A DNA stretch of 64,000 nt from Myotis daubentonii (GCF_963259705.1 NC_081851.1:63706355-63770354), one strand, 5' to 3'; counted from the first letter of the stretch, positions 47,528 to 59,329 are shown. Made by a program: numbers and translations. Notes: a model not told the origin generated them from the sequence alone.

Positions 47528-47692
47528 GCCCAGCCAGTGTGGCTCAGTGGTTGTGGGCTCAATCCCAGTGGGAGCATGCAGGAGGCAGCCTATCAATGAT
47601 TCTTTCTCATCATCAATGTTTCTATCTTTCTCTCCCTTCCTCTCTCTGAAATCAATAAAAACTTATTTAAAAAATTAGATTAATTAATTAGA
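47528..47692 (+). mobile_element. Ves SINE lacking the B-box block
   Basis: Head 'gcccagccagtgtggctcag' joins directly to 'gggctcaatcccagtgggag', so about 65 bp containing the B-box and the 'gtcaagggcacatgcctggg' part are absent. The 3' half is intact (AATAAA, A-tail, ends 47679). Possible target repeat AATTAATTAG (left, ending 47528) and ATTAATTAG (right, ending about 47691). Confidence 0.88.
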
Positions 47693-48197
47693 GCTGCTCT
47701 AATTCTAACTGGTAGGAATTCATAGTTACAAAGTCCTCGTATAATAATCTTTGTAAGTATAGTAATCTTTGTTAAGTATAATATAGTAATCTTTATAGTA
47801 ATTTTTGTAAGTATAATATAAAATTGGACAAGTTTTTATTTTTCCCAAATTAAATCAAAATATCCTCAGGGTATTTAGTCTAATATATCTGAATGGAATT
47901 TGGTTAACTTTTTGTTTTAATAATTTTCACTAATAGTGTTTACCTATATGCAATTTCAGAAATTTAAAGTCAATGAAATCATTTATACTCAAATGCATTT
48001 AGAGAGGGAAATAAAATATGCAGCAATGAAATTTTATTTTGTATTCCTTGTGGGCTAATGCATACAGAAGATTTGATAAGAGAACGATGGGGAGTAAAAT
48101 ATATTTTTCTTAATATACAAGCTGAACTAGAATGTTTTCTTACATTTCCTTCCATTAGATATTGTCACTTTGGTAGACAAGTTAAGTTTAGAGTGTG

Positions 48198-49036
48198 CAA
48201 TAACTATGGAAGAAATTGAAGCAGTCATCAAAAAGCTTCCATCAAACAAAAGCCCAGGACCAGACGGCTTCACAGGGGAGTTTTACCAAACATTCAAGGA
48301 AGAACTAAAACCTATCCTCCTCAGACTACTACAAAAAATTCAAGAGGAAGGAACACTTCCAAGCTCATTCTATGAAGCCAGCATCACCCTAATACCAAAA
48401 CCAGGTAAAGACAACACAATGAAAGAGAATTACAGGCCAATATCCCTCATGAACATAGATGCCAAAATCCTCAACAAAATCTTAGCAAATCGGATCCAGC
48501 AGTACATCAGAAAGATCATACACCATGACCAAGTAGGATTTATCCCAGGGATGCAAGGATGGTACAATATCCGCAAATCAATAAACGTGATACATCACAT
48601 AAACAAATTGAAAGAAAAAAACCACATGGTCATATCAATTGATGCAGAAAAAGCATTTGACAAAATTCAACATCCATTTTTGATAAAAACTCTCAGCAAG
48701 GTGGGAGTAGAAGGATCATACCTCAACATAATAAAAGCCATATATGACAGGCCCACAGCCAACATCATACTCAACGGACAAAAACTAACACCATTTCCCC
48801 TAAGAACAGGAACAAGACAGGGATGCCCCCTCTCACCACTCCTGTTCAACATAGTACTGGAAGTGTTAGCCATTGCAATTCGGCAAGAAGAAGAAATAAA
48901 AGGCATCCAAATTGGAAAAGAGGAAGTAAAACTGTCCTTATTTGCAGACGACATGATATTATACATACAAAACCCTAGAGATTCCATCAAAAAGCTACTA
49001 GACTTAATACATGAATTTGGCAATGTAGCAGGATAG
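48198..49036 (+). pseudogene. L1 ORF2 reverse transcriptase segment
   Basis: Open from 48170 to 49036 (288 codons, the first nine from flanking DNA). RT motifs in order: [15 protein letters not shown] (start of finger region), [27 protein letters not shown], and the catalytic FADD at codons 258-261 (48941-48952). The frame ends at TAG 49034-49036, which lies inside the ORF2 coding region: the same frame then continues as typical ORF2 (e.g. [15 protein letters not shown]). No own start codon is meaningful; the ATG at 48170 is outside the L1. It cannot make a full enzyme. Confidence 0.92.
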
Positions 49037-49287
49037 AAAATTAACCCCAAGAAATCTGAGGCATTTCTATACACCAATAGTGAACTTTCAGAAAGAGAGA
49101 TTATAAAAACAATCCCGTTTACCATTGCACCGAAAAAATTAAGCTACCTAGGAATAAACTTAACTAAAGAGGTAAAAGACCTGTACTCAGAAAACTACAG
49201 GACGTTGAAAAAAGACATAGAGGAAGACATAAACAGATGGAAGAACATACCATGTTCATGGATTGGTAGAATCAACATCATTAAAAT
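49037..49287 (+). pseudogene. L1 ORF2, post-stop segment before the first frame change
   Basis: Same frame as the RT segment, beginning after the TAG. Reads [17 protein letters not shown] and further ORF2-like text up to the IGRINIIKM motif near 49264-49290; the frame then shifts by one within 'tacccaaagcaatc' (about 49295-49308), a single base deletion relative to the L1 consensus, where the usual text reads [15 protein letters not shown] in the next frame. Confidence 0.85.
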
Positions 49288-49863
49288 GTGCATATACCCA
49301 AAGCAATCTATAAATTCAACGCACTTCCCATTAAAATACCAACAGCATACTTCAGAGATCTAGAACGAACTTTCCAAAAATTCATCTGGAATAAAAGAAG
49401 ACCCCGAACAGCTGCAGCAATCCTGAAAAAGAACAAAGTAGGTGGGATCTCAATACCAGATATCAAGTTGTATTACAAAGCCACTGTTCTCAAAACTGCC
49501 TGGTACTGGCACAAGAATAGGCATATAGATCAATGGAATAGAATAGAGAGCCCAGAAATCGGCCCGAACCAATATGCTCAATTAATATTTGACAAAGGAG
49601 GCAAGAACATACAATGGAGCCAAGATAGTCTCTTCAATAAATGGTGTTGGGAAAATTGGACAGATATATGCAAGAAAATGAAACTAGACCACCAACTTAC
49701 ACCATACACAAAAATAAACTCAAAATGGATAAAGGACTTAAATGTACGACAGGATACCATAAAAATTCTAGAAGAATCCAAAGGCAAGAAAATTTCAGAC
49801 ATATGCCGAAGCAATTTCTTCACTGATACAGCTCCTAGGGCACTTGAAACTAAAGAAAAATGA
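49288..49863 (+). pseudogene. L1 ORF2 segment 2 (thumb/connection region)
   Basis: 191 codons: [62 protein letters not shown] are typical of the L1 region after the RT. It ends in TGA at 49861-49863 because of a second frame change near 49840-49860; ORF2 continues in the third frame from 49860. Confidence 0.9.
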
Positions 49864-50663
49864 ACAAATGGGACTACATCAAAATAAAAAGCTTCTGCAC
49901 AGCAAAAGAAACCATCAACAAAACAACGAGAAAACCCACTGTGTGGGAAAACATATTTGCCAATGACATATCTGATAAGGGCCTAATCTCCAAAATTTAT
50001 AGGGAACTCATACAACTTAACAAAAGGAAGATAAACAATCCAATCAAAAAATGGGCAAAGGACCTAAATAGACACCTTTCAAAAGAGGACATTCAGAAAG
50101 CCAAGAGACATATGAAAACATGCTCAAAGTCACTAATCATCCGAGAGATGCAAATCAAAACAGCAATGAGGTACCATCTCACACCTGTCAGACTGGCTAT
50201 CATCAACAAATCAACAAACGACAAGTGCTGGAGAGGATGTGGAGAAAAAGGAACACTTGTGCACTGCTGGTGGGAATGCAGACTGGTGCAGCCACTATGG
50301 AAGACAGTATGGAGTTTCCTTAAAAAACTGAAAATGGAACTCCCATTTGACGCTGTGATCCCACTTCTAGGAATATATCCCAAGAAACCAGAAACACCAA
50401 TCAGAAAGGATATATGCACCCCTATGTTCATAGCAGCACAATTCACCATAGCTAAGATCTGGAAACAGCCTAAGTGCCCATCAGTAGATGAATGGATTAG
50501 AAAACTGTGGTACATCTACACGATGGAATACTATGCTGCTGTAAAAAGGAAGGAACTCTTACCATTTGCAACGTCATGGATGGAACTGGAGAGCATTATG
50601 CTAAGTGAAATAAGCCAGTCAATAAAGGAAAAGTACCACATGATCTCACTCATTCGTGGATAA
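49860..50663 (+). pseudogene. L1 ORF2 C-terminal segment with Cys-rich motif
   Basis: 267 codons, continuing ORF2 ([19 protein letters not shown]) to its natural stop TAA at 50661-50663. Contains the C-terminal zinc-knuckle-like cysteine motif C-W-R-G-C...H-C...E-C (50226-50279). The end [19 protein letters not shown] is conserved in mammalian L1. The 3' UTR with its G-rich stretch (50740-50885) follows directly. Confidence 0.92.
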
Positions 50664-50963
50664 TAGAGACCATTATAAACTTTTGAACAATAATAGATAC
50701 AGAGGCAGAGCTGCCTCAAACAGATTGTCGAGCTGCAGCGGGAAGGCCGGGGAGGGTTGGGGGGCAGGAGGTAGCGGGGGTAAGAGATCAACTAAAGGAC
50801 TTGTATGCATGCATATAAGCATAACCAATGGACATAAGACACTGGGTGATAGGGGAGGCTAGGGGACTGTCTAGGGCGGGGGGATAAAATGGATACATAT
50901 GTAATACCCTTTGTAATACTTTAAGCAATAAAAAAAAAATTAAAAAAAAAAGTGTAGAGTGTG

Positions 50964-51416
50964 TTTCTCTGTAGAGTAGGAGTGTGGAATGAATGAGTAA
51001 TTTCAGGGCATGTTATATAATTAGAAAATCTTTGGTGAATTGTTGACATCAGGAAAAACATTGAAAACACAGTCATGGCCCTTTAAAAAAAATCAAATTC
51101 CATTAAATGTAAACCCCGAGAAAATCAGTGAACTTGTCATAAAGGTAAAATAAAGAGATTGAAGTGGTCTGAAGTGGTCAATATTTTACAGCCCCCTGTG
51201 CTCAGCTATCTGTGATTTCTTTTAGAAACTGTGACCCTGGTGGCAGGAAATTGAAAGCAAGAGACTGCATATATTGTTCCTTACTGTGAGTTATTTAACA
51301 AGCAGTTGCACAACCAGAAGCCATGCTTGAGGATGGATTATTACTCAGGCAATTCAGGTGGCTTACACAGCTGCTGAATATAAAAAACCCAACCATGTGA
51401 AGACACTGTTAAGCCA
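50964..51416. other. unassigned DNA
   Basis: Nothing recognisable. Confidence 0.45.
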
Positions 51417-51930
51417 AGTCAGACAATTCCACTCTTTTGCTTAAAACCCTTCCATGCTTTCCTATCTCACTCAAAATAAAAGCCCAAGCCGTCCAATGAT
51501 CAACAGGTCACAATGAGGCTCCCATGGCCTCTCTGACATCACCCCCTTCTCCTCTTCCCCTGCTCACTGGTTCTGCTCAAGCCACTCTGGCTTTATTCTG
51601 AAAACCCACCAGACAAGCTCATTAGGACCTCTGCATGCATCTTCCTTTTGCCCAGAATGCTCTGCTCCCAGATATCCAAGTGGCTTGCTTCCTTATCTCA
51701 AGTTTCTGCTCAGAAGTAACGCAATCAGCTTGGCCTTTACCACCTCACTAAAAATGAAACCACCCACTGCCCTCTTTCCTTCCTCACTTGATAAGTATTA
51801 GACACATCATTTCTAATACACTATAAATTTTAAATTTTTAATTCGCTTATCGATTATCTCCCTCCACCAGAAGTAAAACTCTTTTATGGTAGCAATGCCA
51901 TCTCTTGTAGGCACTGCTACCACAAAAGAG
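51417..51930 (+). mobile_element. L2 LINE 3' end, plus
   Basis: Reads in order 'cttttgcttaaaacccttcc', 'catcacccccttctcctctt', 'ttctgctcaagccactctgg', 'ctgctcccagatatccaagt', 'cttccttatctcaagtttct', 'tctccctccaccagaagtaa', all following the L2 3' region and 3' UTR. About 500 bp, a well preserved L2 stretch without an open frame. Confidence 0.82.
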
Positions 51931-52616
51931 TGCTACTGCGTAACTCAGAAAAGCCCAGTGGTTATCATGTGAGAAGAGTTGACCAACTGAGTGACCAACG
52001 CCAGCACAGTGAAGGCCCCCCCTCTAAGGCCATTTTTGGGTTCCTGTGAGACTGTAGGAAATTATCCTGGAGATACTTGAGTCTTTAAAGGTTATGTCAT
52101 AGAAATGTAGATGGTAGTCACTTTGATAATGCTTTTGAGCTTATTTCCTTTTAACCTATTCAGTCTCTTTTCCCCAGTTGGGAGGCTTGAGTGGAGTTTC
52201 CCTAAATGATTGCACTTTCCCCTCAATTTCACGATGTGATACCTCCCTTCTCAATTGATCAGGCTGAGAATTTGATCTACTTGACACCATCACAAACTGT
52301 TTTATTCTTATTGTTTATTTTCTTGACTATTAAGTCTCACTCCAGCACAAATTGGCCCAGAAAGACTTCACATACACAGAAGACCTGTGTAGAAGTGCCC
52401 TAACTTTGGAACTAGGCAGAGCACGGTATGGGAGCAAGCCCTGTGGCAGTTGAAATACCATTCAGTGGGGTCTACTAGTAAATGGCAGCTCTTGAGACCT
52501 GGTGGACCTGAAAGGTTTTGACCCACAAGGACAAAGACTCCTCTTCTGGAATGCTGCAAAATGTATACTTAAAAGAAGTTCCCTTACATTTTAGTATAAC
52601 CGAAGGGCTTTGAATT
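51931..52616. other. unassigned DNA
   Basis: Nothing recognisable. Confidence 0.4.
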
Positions 52617-52712
52617 TTCCTTCCTTCCTTCCTTCCTTCCTTCCTTCCTTCCTTCCTTCCTTCCTTCCTTCCTTCCTTCCTTCCTTCCTCCCTCCCTCCC
52701 TCCCTCCCTCCC
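52617..52712 (+). repeat. (TTCC)n then (TCCC)n microsatellite
   Basis: About 18 TTCC units followed by six TCCC units, all-pyrimidine for nearly 100 bp. A matching purine-rich patch of GGAA/GGGA units on the same strand lies at 52990-53035, 0.3 kb away. Confidence 0.97.
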
Positions 52713-52989
52713 CTCTTTCCTTATTTATTTGTAACTTTTCCCCATTGTCGGTCTCCAAGGAAACTCACTTTGAATAATTTCAGGACAATTGAGAGTAATG
52801 TCACACAGTCCCTAAGCCTTTACACTTTAAAGGCTTTCGAAGGCATATCAGAAATTCACATAGACCAAACCCTAAGTCTTCTAAAAGATAGAATAAGGTA
52901 TTTTTCTCCCAAAAGGTCTACAATATGAGAGTTCACAGACAAATTCAAAAGGTAGAGTTTAGGAAAAAGAAATAAAAGATGAGAAGAAG

Positions 52990-53035
52990 AAAAGCAAAAA
53001 GGAAGGGAGGAAGGATGGGAGGAAGGAAGGGAGGT
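52990..53035 (+). repeat. GGAA/GGGA purine-rich patch
   Basis: 'aaggaagggaggaaggatgg'-type units, the complement type of the TTCC array at 52617. Confidence 0.85.
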
Positions 53036-53229
53036 CTAAAACTTTCCTGAGTGTAGTTTAATTTGGAAGATCTTTTGTTTCTTTTGTAAATTTTTTCCTC
53101 ACTTTAACTTTCTTCATTGTAGTGTGCATAAGAAGTATATGAAATGATAATGTACAAGTATGGTACTTACTGCCTACATATCCTTTGTTTTCATTTTGTT
53201 ATGTTTATATCTGTTTTGTCCCTCCCTTA

Positions 53230-53241
53230 TTTTTTATTTGT

Positions 53242-53284
<43 letters not shown>

Positions 53285-53287
53285 TTT
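53230..53287 (+). repeat. (TTTA)n microsatellite
   Basis: About 13 units, ending at 'ggtgcccgtgaccggaatcc', a short match to the reverse complement of Ves SINEs. The array could be the tail of a nearly deleted SINE. Confidence 0.93.
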
Positions 53288-53546
53288 GGTGCCCGTGACC
53301 GGAATCCCTTATTTTTATTCCATTTATTTTCTCCCTTCCCAGCCCACATCCTTCCGATCCCCATTCTTCTCTTTCAGAAGGCATGCATGTGATGGAAGTA
53401 AGATGAGCACTTCTCATTTAAAGAGGTTAATAAGCAAAATGGTTTGTGCCATCCACTCCCTATGTATTGCTCCTCAAAATTCCCTCCTTAGCACACGAAG
53501 GAGGGGAGGTGGTTTGATCACAGTATCACCAACAATGGAATATTCA

Positions 53547-53663
53547 TGTCAGACTTTTTTTAAATCTCCTAACATTTTTTTTAATTTCTTTATTGATTAA
53601 GGTATTACATATGTGTCCTTATCCCCCCATTTCCTCTCACTCATACCCTCCTTGTCAGACTTT
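53547..53663 (-). mobile_element. extremely truncated L1 with two A-tracts, minus
   Basis: Minus-strand L1 3' end: the reading 'ggacacatatgtaatacctt'-AATCAATAAAGAAATT equals the tails at 5540 and 50.9 kb. On the minus strand the L1 end is followed by A9, a 14-base non-L1 stretch (53561-53574, plus strand TAAATCTCCTAAC) and another A-run, then TGTCAGACTTT on the plus strand. TGTCAGACTTT flanks both sides (53547-53557 and 53653-53663). Only about 70 bp of L1 were inserted. Confidence 0.72.
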
Positions 53664-54769
53664 AATGAGATTTGCCAGTGCCTGACTCTCTTCTACTCTG
53701 AATGCTCCCCAGTTTGTCTCGCAGACACTGCAGCCCTGCTGTGAAGACTCTCAATTCCATCCCTAGGTCTCCGAAACCCAATATGGGAGGAGGTTATTTC
53801 ATGCAAATCAGCCAAGATTTCTTTTATTTCTTTTCATCACTTGGCTCCTGGTTAAGCCTCTGATGAGAAATTTTCTAGGTTACCATCCGGTACCTATAGC
53901 TCAAGGAGGACAATTGTGCTCATTAATTAGAAGCTTCATTTCAGTTTAGATTGGAAATTTAATACAGAAAGTGTCTCAAAGTCAGAAGCAGAAAATTGGA
54001 ATATGGGGATTCTTTGTCATTCACACACTCTTTCCCAACATATGGCTGTATCTGTAGATGCCAACCCCAGTCACTTTTAATTAAAAAATTAGATGGTAGA
54101 TGTACAGAAATATGAAGGCTTTTCTCTAAGCTCTTTTACATTATTCAACCTGTCCATATGTCCACCACAGAAAAAAAGTAGTAGGAAAAAAAAGGGGGGG
54201 GTGGGCAAAAAGCCCAGAGATAGAACGTTCTGTTTTCCTTGATTTGATATTATATTAAACTCTGCATGAGCAGATTTGCATGAAGTTTGCAACCTGATAG
54301 GACCATAGTGATTTCATCTCACTAGACTAAAGTCAACACAAATTTAGAACACATTAATTTTCAATCTGTGTAATTTGCATATTGCTGGGATTATTTTCCT
54401 TTCATTGTCTGGGCTAACAAATTGGATTCATACAAAAAAAAAAACCCATCATATAAAGATAATGTATAACCAGTTTATAAAACAAACCACTTTCAATCAT
54501 TTTTATATACTTTCAAACAATTGATGTGTTAATTATAAATCTTTTAAAACATATTGACTACAGTGAAATTTATAACCAGAAAAGCATTTTCCCGGTATAG
54601 TTCCACATAGATTGTATTACAAAATGAACACAGAGTATCTCTAATAAAATACTATTTGAACTGAACAAAATTCAATGATTTATTCTATTCTTCCTCCCAA
54701 TTTAGCTTTGCAGTTTTACTTGAAAATCATGGGGCTTGGGGCTCTTTTACTTGATATTGTCCAAAAATA
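53664..54769. other. unassigned AT-rich DNA
   Basis: Nothing recognisable. Confidence 0.4.
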
Positions 54770-55420
54770 TTGGAAATTATTGTGTCTGAAAATATTTTTT
54801 CTGTCTTTGTCTACTTTCCTCTCTTCTTGGACTTTAAATAAATATATATTAAACCATCTCACTGAATTATCTGGGTCTCCTACTCTCTATTTTATACTTT
54901 CCACATTTTGTTTCTTCAGTGTTGTTCTGGATGGTTTCTTTTGACATATTTTCTGATTCATGCGTTCTATTTGCGCCTGATCTGTCCTTGAATCCATCTT
55001 CTATGTTCCTCATTTTGACTGCTGTATTTTTCAATTTTAGAATTTATAGCCAATTATGTTCTTTAAAATCACAGTATCATGTTAACAGTTTCCAAATCCT
55101 TGATAAGATTTTTAAATTCAGCTTCTATTTCCATTAGCATAGTGAACATATCATTCTCCCCAATCCGAGTATAATAGTCCCACCATGTAGCATACCCATG
55201 GGTCTTTGTCTGTTATCTGTGTTTGAAGTGATTCTCTTTCCCATTGATTTCTCTCCTGGTGTCCCTTGTTACCTTTGTTGGCAGACATAACATTTGAAAA
55301 ATTTAGTAGAAATAATTTGAGGCTTAAGATAATGTTATTATCTTTCCTTTGCCTCTGCAGGTGTTTAGAAGTCCTGGTATGCAGGGATCACCTTCATCCC
55401 AATGTAAGTTTTAGCTTTGA
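54770..55420 (+). mobile_element. possible ancient L1M 3' UTR or ORF1-antisense remnant
   Basis: T-rich text such as 'tgctgtatttttcaatttta', 'aacatttgaaaaatttagta' and 'ataatttgaggcttaagata' recalls old L1M 3' regions. Orientation and family are unsure; frames are short. Confidence 0.3.
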
Positions 55421-55744
55421 CCATCAATAGCTTTTCATACAGATCAGATGGTGAATGCCCTCGAGCTGGGGGTACGTAGGACAGTGTTTAAACCTGCTAA
55501 ACTAACCCACCTTATTCTGTTCACTCATTTATTATCACTTGTAGTCTTCTGTCTTCCCATGTGTTGCATGGTCTTCATAAGCTCCATCTACAGCCATATG
55601 CTTGTCAATTTCATTTCCATTTACAGTATCCTCTTTGACAATCCTATGAAAGTTTTATTCATATGTATTTCAATATATTATGCCTCAAAAAAAGTAGCCT
55701 CCCTGTGATTTTTCATAGCCTGTGGTAAAGATAGAAGAGCCAGG
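55421..55744. other. unassigned DNA
   Basis: Nothing recognisable; an 86-codon frame at 55448-55708 has hydrophobic stretches but no family resemblance, and lies between old repeats. Confidence 0.4.
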
Positions 55745-55960
55745 CTGAGGAGAAAGACTTGTTCTCTCTTCTGTCACCTGCTATGTGATTTTGTGTGCTT
55801 CTTGTAATCTCAGAGTCTCTTTATCCATGACAGGGGGATAGTAATGCCTACCTCAGAAGATTTTTGTGGGGCATTATTGTAATCATTAAATGGTAATGAA
55901 TAGAAATATTTAACCAAGGTACTTGGGACATATAAGTCCCTAATTGGTAATTATTGGTAT
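55745..55960 (+). mobile_element. MIR SINE fossil, plus
   Basis: 'gctatgtgattttgtgtgct', 'ctcagagtctctttatccat', 'atagtaatgcctacctcaga', 'ggcattattgtaatcattaa' follow MIR from the end of the head through the core to the 3' part. Confidence 0.72.
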
Positions 55961-55984
55961 TTATTGTTGATATTTTATTATTAT

Positions 55985-56140
55985 TATCATGTATTTTTTC
56001 CTCTTCCACTAGAAGGAAAACTCATCAAGGAAAGAGATTTTTGTCTATTTTATTCTCTGAAACATTACTAGTGTCTAAAACAATGACTGGCATATAACAG
56101 GTATTCAATAAAGAATTGTTGAATAAATATTTTAATAGAT
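55985..56140 (+). mobile_element. L2 3' end, plus
   Basis: 'cttccactagaaggaaaact', 'gactggcatataacaggtat', 'tcaataaagaattgttgaat' match the end of L2 including its terminal repeat-like tail. Confidence 0.75.
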
Positions 56141-57884
56141 AAATCATTTTTATTTATTTCAGTTGTATCCATATAATGTATGTTACAAGTTTTACTATCA
56201 CCTGATATAATTGAGTATTCAAACATTTTTTGCTAATTCATACAAGTTATAAATTCATAACTTATTTTTTAATTTCTTGATTACTGGTAAGGTTAAACAT
56301 TTATTTTTTAAGTGTTCTTGAGGGGTTAACATGTATTAAAGCAGGTGAGGTAATGAATAAGTTGGTAAGAAATATGATTACATTCCAGGTGGAAGAGATA
56401 TCTTACATGTGATATAAAATAATTATAAACTATTTCCATTTTCTCTTTCTAGTGAAGTTCTCTGACATTCTCTCCTCTTTTCTCGATTTCCGGTGATGAC
56501 TTTGTCTCATGTCTTTTTGAGAATGCAGATACAGTCTATGTTTCTACTCCCTCCTGGATCTATACCCATACTTCCCACCTTGTTGTCTGTAGTGAAAATA
56601 GATGACTTGTCTCTGGTCCTTTCAAAAATTAGCACAACTATGTGTGGCCTAGATTCCAAGCCCTTCTCCCTAATGAGGTCTTCTCTCCTAGAATGATCCC
56701 TCTTTCTTTAATCATGAGTTTCATTCTCTTTATGAGATCATTTTGACCAACACATTAAAATGTATTATAGGGCTAATATGCTAAATATAATTAGTGAACT
56801 TTTGGCTTTTAACAAGATTTCCTTGTTAGTTGGTCTGATGAAACCTTTAGCCTGAAGGATAAAATGAGGAGTTAAATTTCTTTACCTCCCATTTTTGTAC
56901 CCTCAGAACATAGATAATTAAAATTTAAATAAAGGACATCAAGACAGAGAGGGAATGTGTACTAAAGCTTGCCTCTTTTTGGTTCCAGAGAGGGGGTGTC
57001 TGAATAGTCTTCTCTGTGGCTTTGGTGTAATTGCAATTGCATTTGCAATTGATAAATGAGAGTATCACCAATAGCAGTGGGTGATCTGACTTATAATTCA
57101 GGAAAAAGACTAATTTTATGACTGACTAGCTCTCAGAACCAAACTAAGTTGTAATTTTATCAATTTGGGAGTGCAATGTGGCCAGGCAGAGGATGGCCTT
57201 AATGTTTAAATATCTGAACGTGCCCTCAGTATGTGGGTGCATGTATGCTATGTTGATTGCTTGAGACTACCTTGTCTGATAAAATGATTGTAGCATTGGC
57301 TGGTCTCTGGCACTGGACCAGCGGGCAGAGTACAGGCATGACAGAGACTCAGAGAGAGAGTGGAGGCTAAGAGAGCCAGGGAGAATCCATGGGCTTTTAA
57401 TAAAACAGAGAACCTATGAGAGTGAGAAGACCATGAGTTAGAGTAGCCACAGGCTTCAGCATTAAATACCTGGAATCAAAGACATCAACTAGAAGAGAAG
57501 AGGGACCACACAGATTCTCTTTACTACTGTGATATGAAAGCAACACCCCCTCCCTCACACAAGAGAGAGAAGCCCATATTAAACAGAAGCTAGGGGAGGC
57601 AACTTGAAAACCTGGCCACTTTTTTCCCCATGAATCTTTTTAAGGATAATCTAAATAATCAGATTGGAGTAAACTTTATCCTGAAAGAACATTTATTTCT
57701 TTCTCCTCTAGCCAGCAGCTGACAGTTAATTAGAAGGCAGAGGGTAAAGAATAGCAATAGGCAAAACAAAGTAACATTTTCTACACATCAAAATTAGTGT
57801 GAGTTAAATTGCATGATTATATCTGGTTTTTGTTTGTTTGTTTGTTTACCTATCTTTAAATAAAATGAACTCTCTTGACCACAA
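56141..57884. other. unassigned AT-rich DNA
   Basis: Nothing recognisable. A near-palindrome at 57029-57052 (AATTGCAATTGCATTTGCAATT) is short and may be chance. Confidence 0.4.
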
Positions 57885-58620
57885 TTATCTCATCAGCTAC
57901 AACCCCCATTTCTTTCATCACCAAATTTGTTGAACTAATTTTCTTCTGCTTACACCATTTTCTTCTGCTTTCTTTCTGCACCTCCACTCTGATTGCTCAT
58001 CCTTCCTGTCACATCACTAGAACTCCTTGTCAAGATCACCAATGAGCTACAAGTTACCAAGTCCAAGGGCCATTCCTCTGCCCTCACCTTACCAACCTCT
58101 CCGCACCATTTGGCGCAGCTATTTCCTCTCTCTAAGATACCTTCTTACCCTGGATTTTAGGATTCTCGATCTCTCCTACCTCATTGGAAACTACTTTTAC
58201 ACCCTCTTGTTCAGTATTTATTTCAGTTACTATTTCCACACTCTTCATGTGTGACCTTCTCTAACACACCATCTATACAGCAAACACTCCCATCTTTTCC
58301 TCAGGAACTCCACTGCCATCGACCCAACAGCCAACCTGACATCTTCATTTGAATATTTATTAAGCATTTTGAAATTTATTAAGCATCTTGATATCTTCCC
58401 CCCAAAATCCTTTCCATCAATCATTAAGGAAACAACACTACTACTTGAACAACTGTTTTAAGAGCCTAGAGTAGGTGTTATGCTTGACTGCTTTTTACCT
58501 CATACCCATATCTAATCCATCAGCAAATTCATTGACTCTACTTTTCCAAATCCATAAACTTATTATCATCTCCAAGACCATTATCCTCTTCTAGTCATCA
58601 TTATTTCTCAAGAAGACTAA
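57885..58620 (+). mobile_element. L2 LINE ORF2-region fossil, plus
   Basis: 'cctccactctgattgctcat', 'gatcaccaatgagctacaag', 'gtccaagggccattcctctg', 'atgcttgactgctttttacc', 'atctaatccatcagcaaatt' occur in the order of the L2 reverse transcriptase region (mammalian L2 consensus as remembered). Many gaps and stops, so not translatable as a whole. Confidence 0.68.
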
Positions 58621-59329
58621 CCCATTAAGTATTAAACAGGGCCTTTCTTTGCATCTCCTTTGTCCTATATACATAACAGCCACAGTAACTTTGTGACATT
58701 TCTTTTAAAGATAATCTATTTACAGAAAAGTAATACAGCTACAGGAATGTTTGATTGATATTCGACAAATAAAGTGTCTATTGTAGAAGGAAGTTGGATA
58801 ATCTTGCCCTCATGGAGGAGACTCACTGTGGAGTAACCATATGAAATTTAACCAGTTTCACAAAGTAAATACCTCTGTATAAAATCAGACTCATACGTGG
58901 ATTATTTCTTTGAGTTAAAAAAAAACTGAGGGTAATTTTAAGCAAAAGGTATTGTCTGGAAGAGGTACACAGACTGAGAGGGAGACACATAGCAGAATGA
59001 GAAAAAAAGGAAATGATGAAGCATGCCATAAGCACGGTGCATGTTCAACAACTATTTGTTGTTGTTTATGATGAAGAGGCTTTCCAATGGGATCAGTGCA
59101 GTGCCTGGTGCTGGCATTTTTTCTCATTTTTTCCAGAGTTGACAGAAATAAAGGAGACATCAGAAGAAAAGTTTGCATGGATTCTGTTGAGCTGAAGAGG
59201 GTAAGATGGACATCTCTTTAGAAAAATGACAATAGCCCCGTCATCCATCTCACAAATGTGTATCATTAATCCAACGGAGACCGTGAGAAAGAGCATGAAT
59301 CAAACCAAATCTGAGGTAAAGGAGAAACA
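58621..59329. other. unassigned AT-rich DNA
   Basis: Nothing recognisable. Confidence 0.4.

Larger units (their letters stand above)
48186..50963 (+). mobile_element. 5'-truncated LINE-1 with TSD
   Basis: A 2.75-kb L1 (48198-50951) made of the reverse transcriptase and C-terminal parts of ORF2, then about 290 bp of 3' UTR and an A-rich tail with AATAAA. Flanking direct repeats GT[T/G]TAGAGTGTG (48186-48197 and 50952-50963) show insertion by target-primed reverse transcription; truncation took ORF1 and the endonuclease domain. ORF2 is broken by one in-frame stop and two frame changes. The 3' UTR matches the short tail at 5383. Neither end is diverged much, so it is fairly young. Confidence 0.96.

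Noticed and set aside
48667..49125. 152-codon minus-strand frame
   Set aside because: Antisense shadow of the L1 reverse transcriptase segment. Low stop density comes from the A-rich sense strand.
53144..53600. 146-codon frame with many Phe/Leu/Tyr/Ile residues
   Set aside because: Translation of the TTTA microsatellite and its AT-rich flank, not a membrane protein.
57029..57052. AATTGCAATTGCATTTGCAATT near-palindrome as a regulatory site
   Set aside because: Short, AT-rich, and no surrounding context supports a function.
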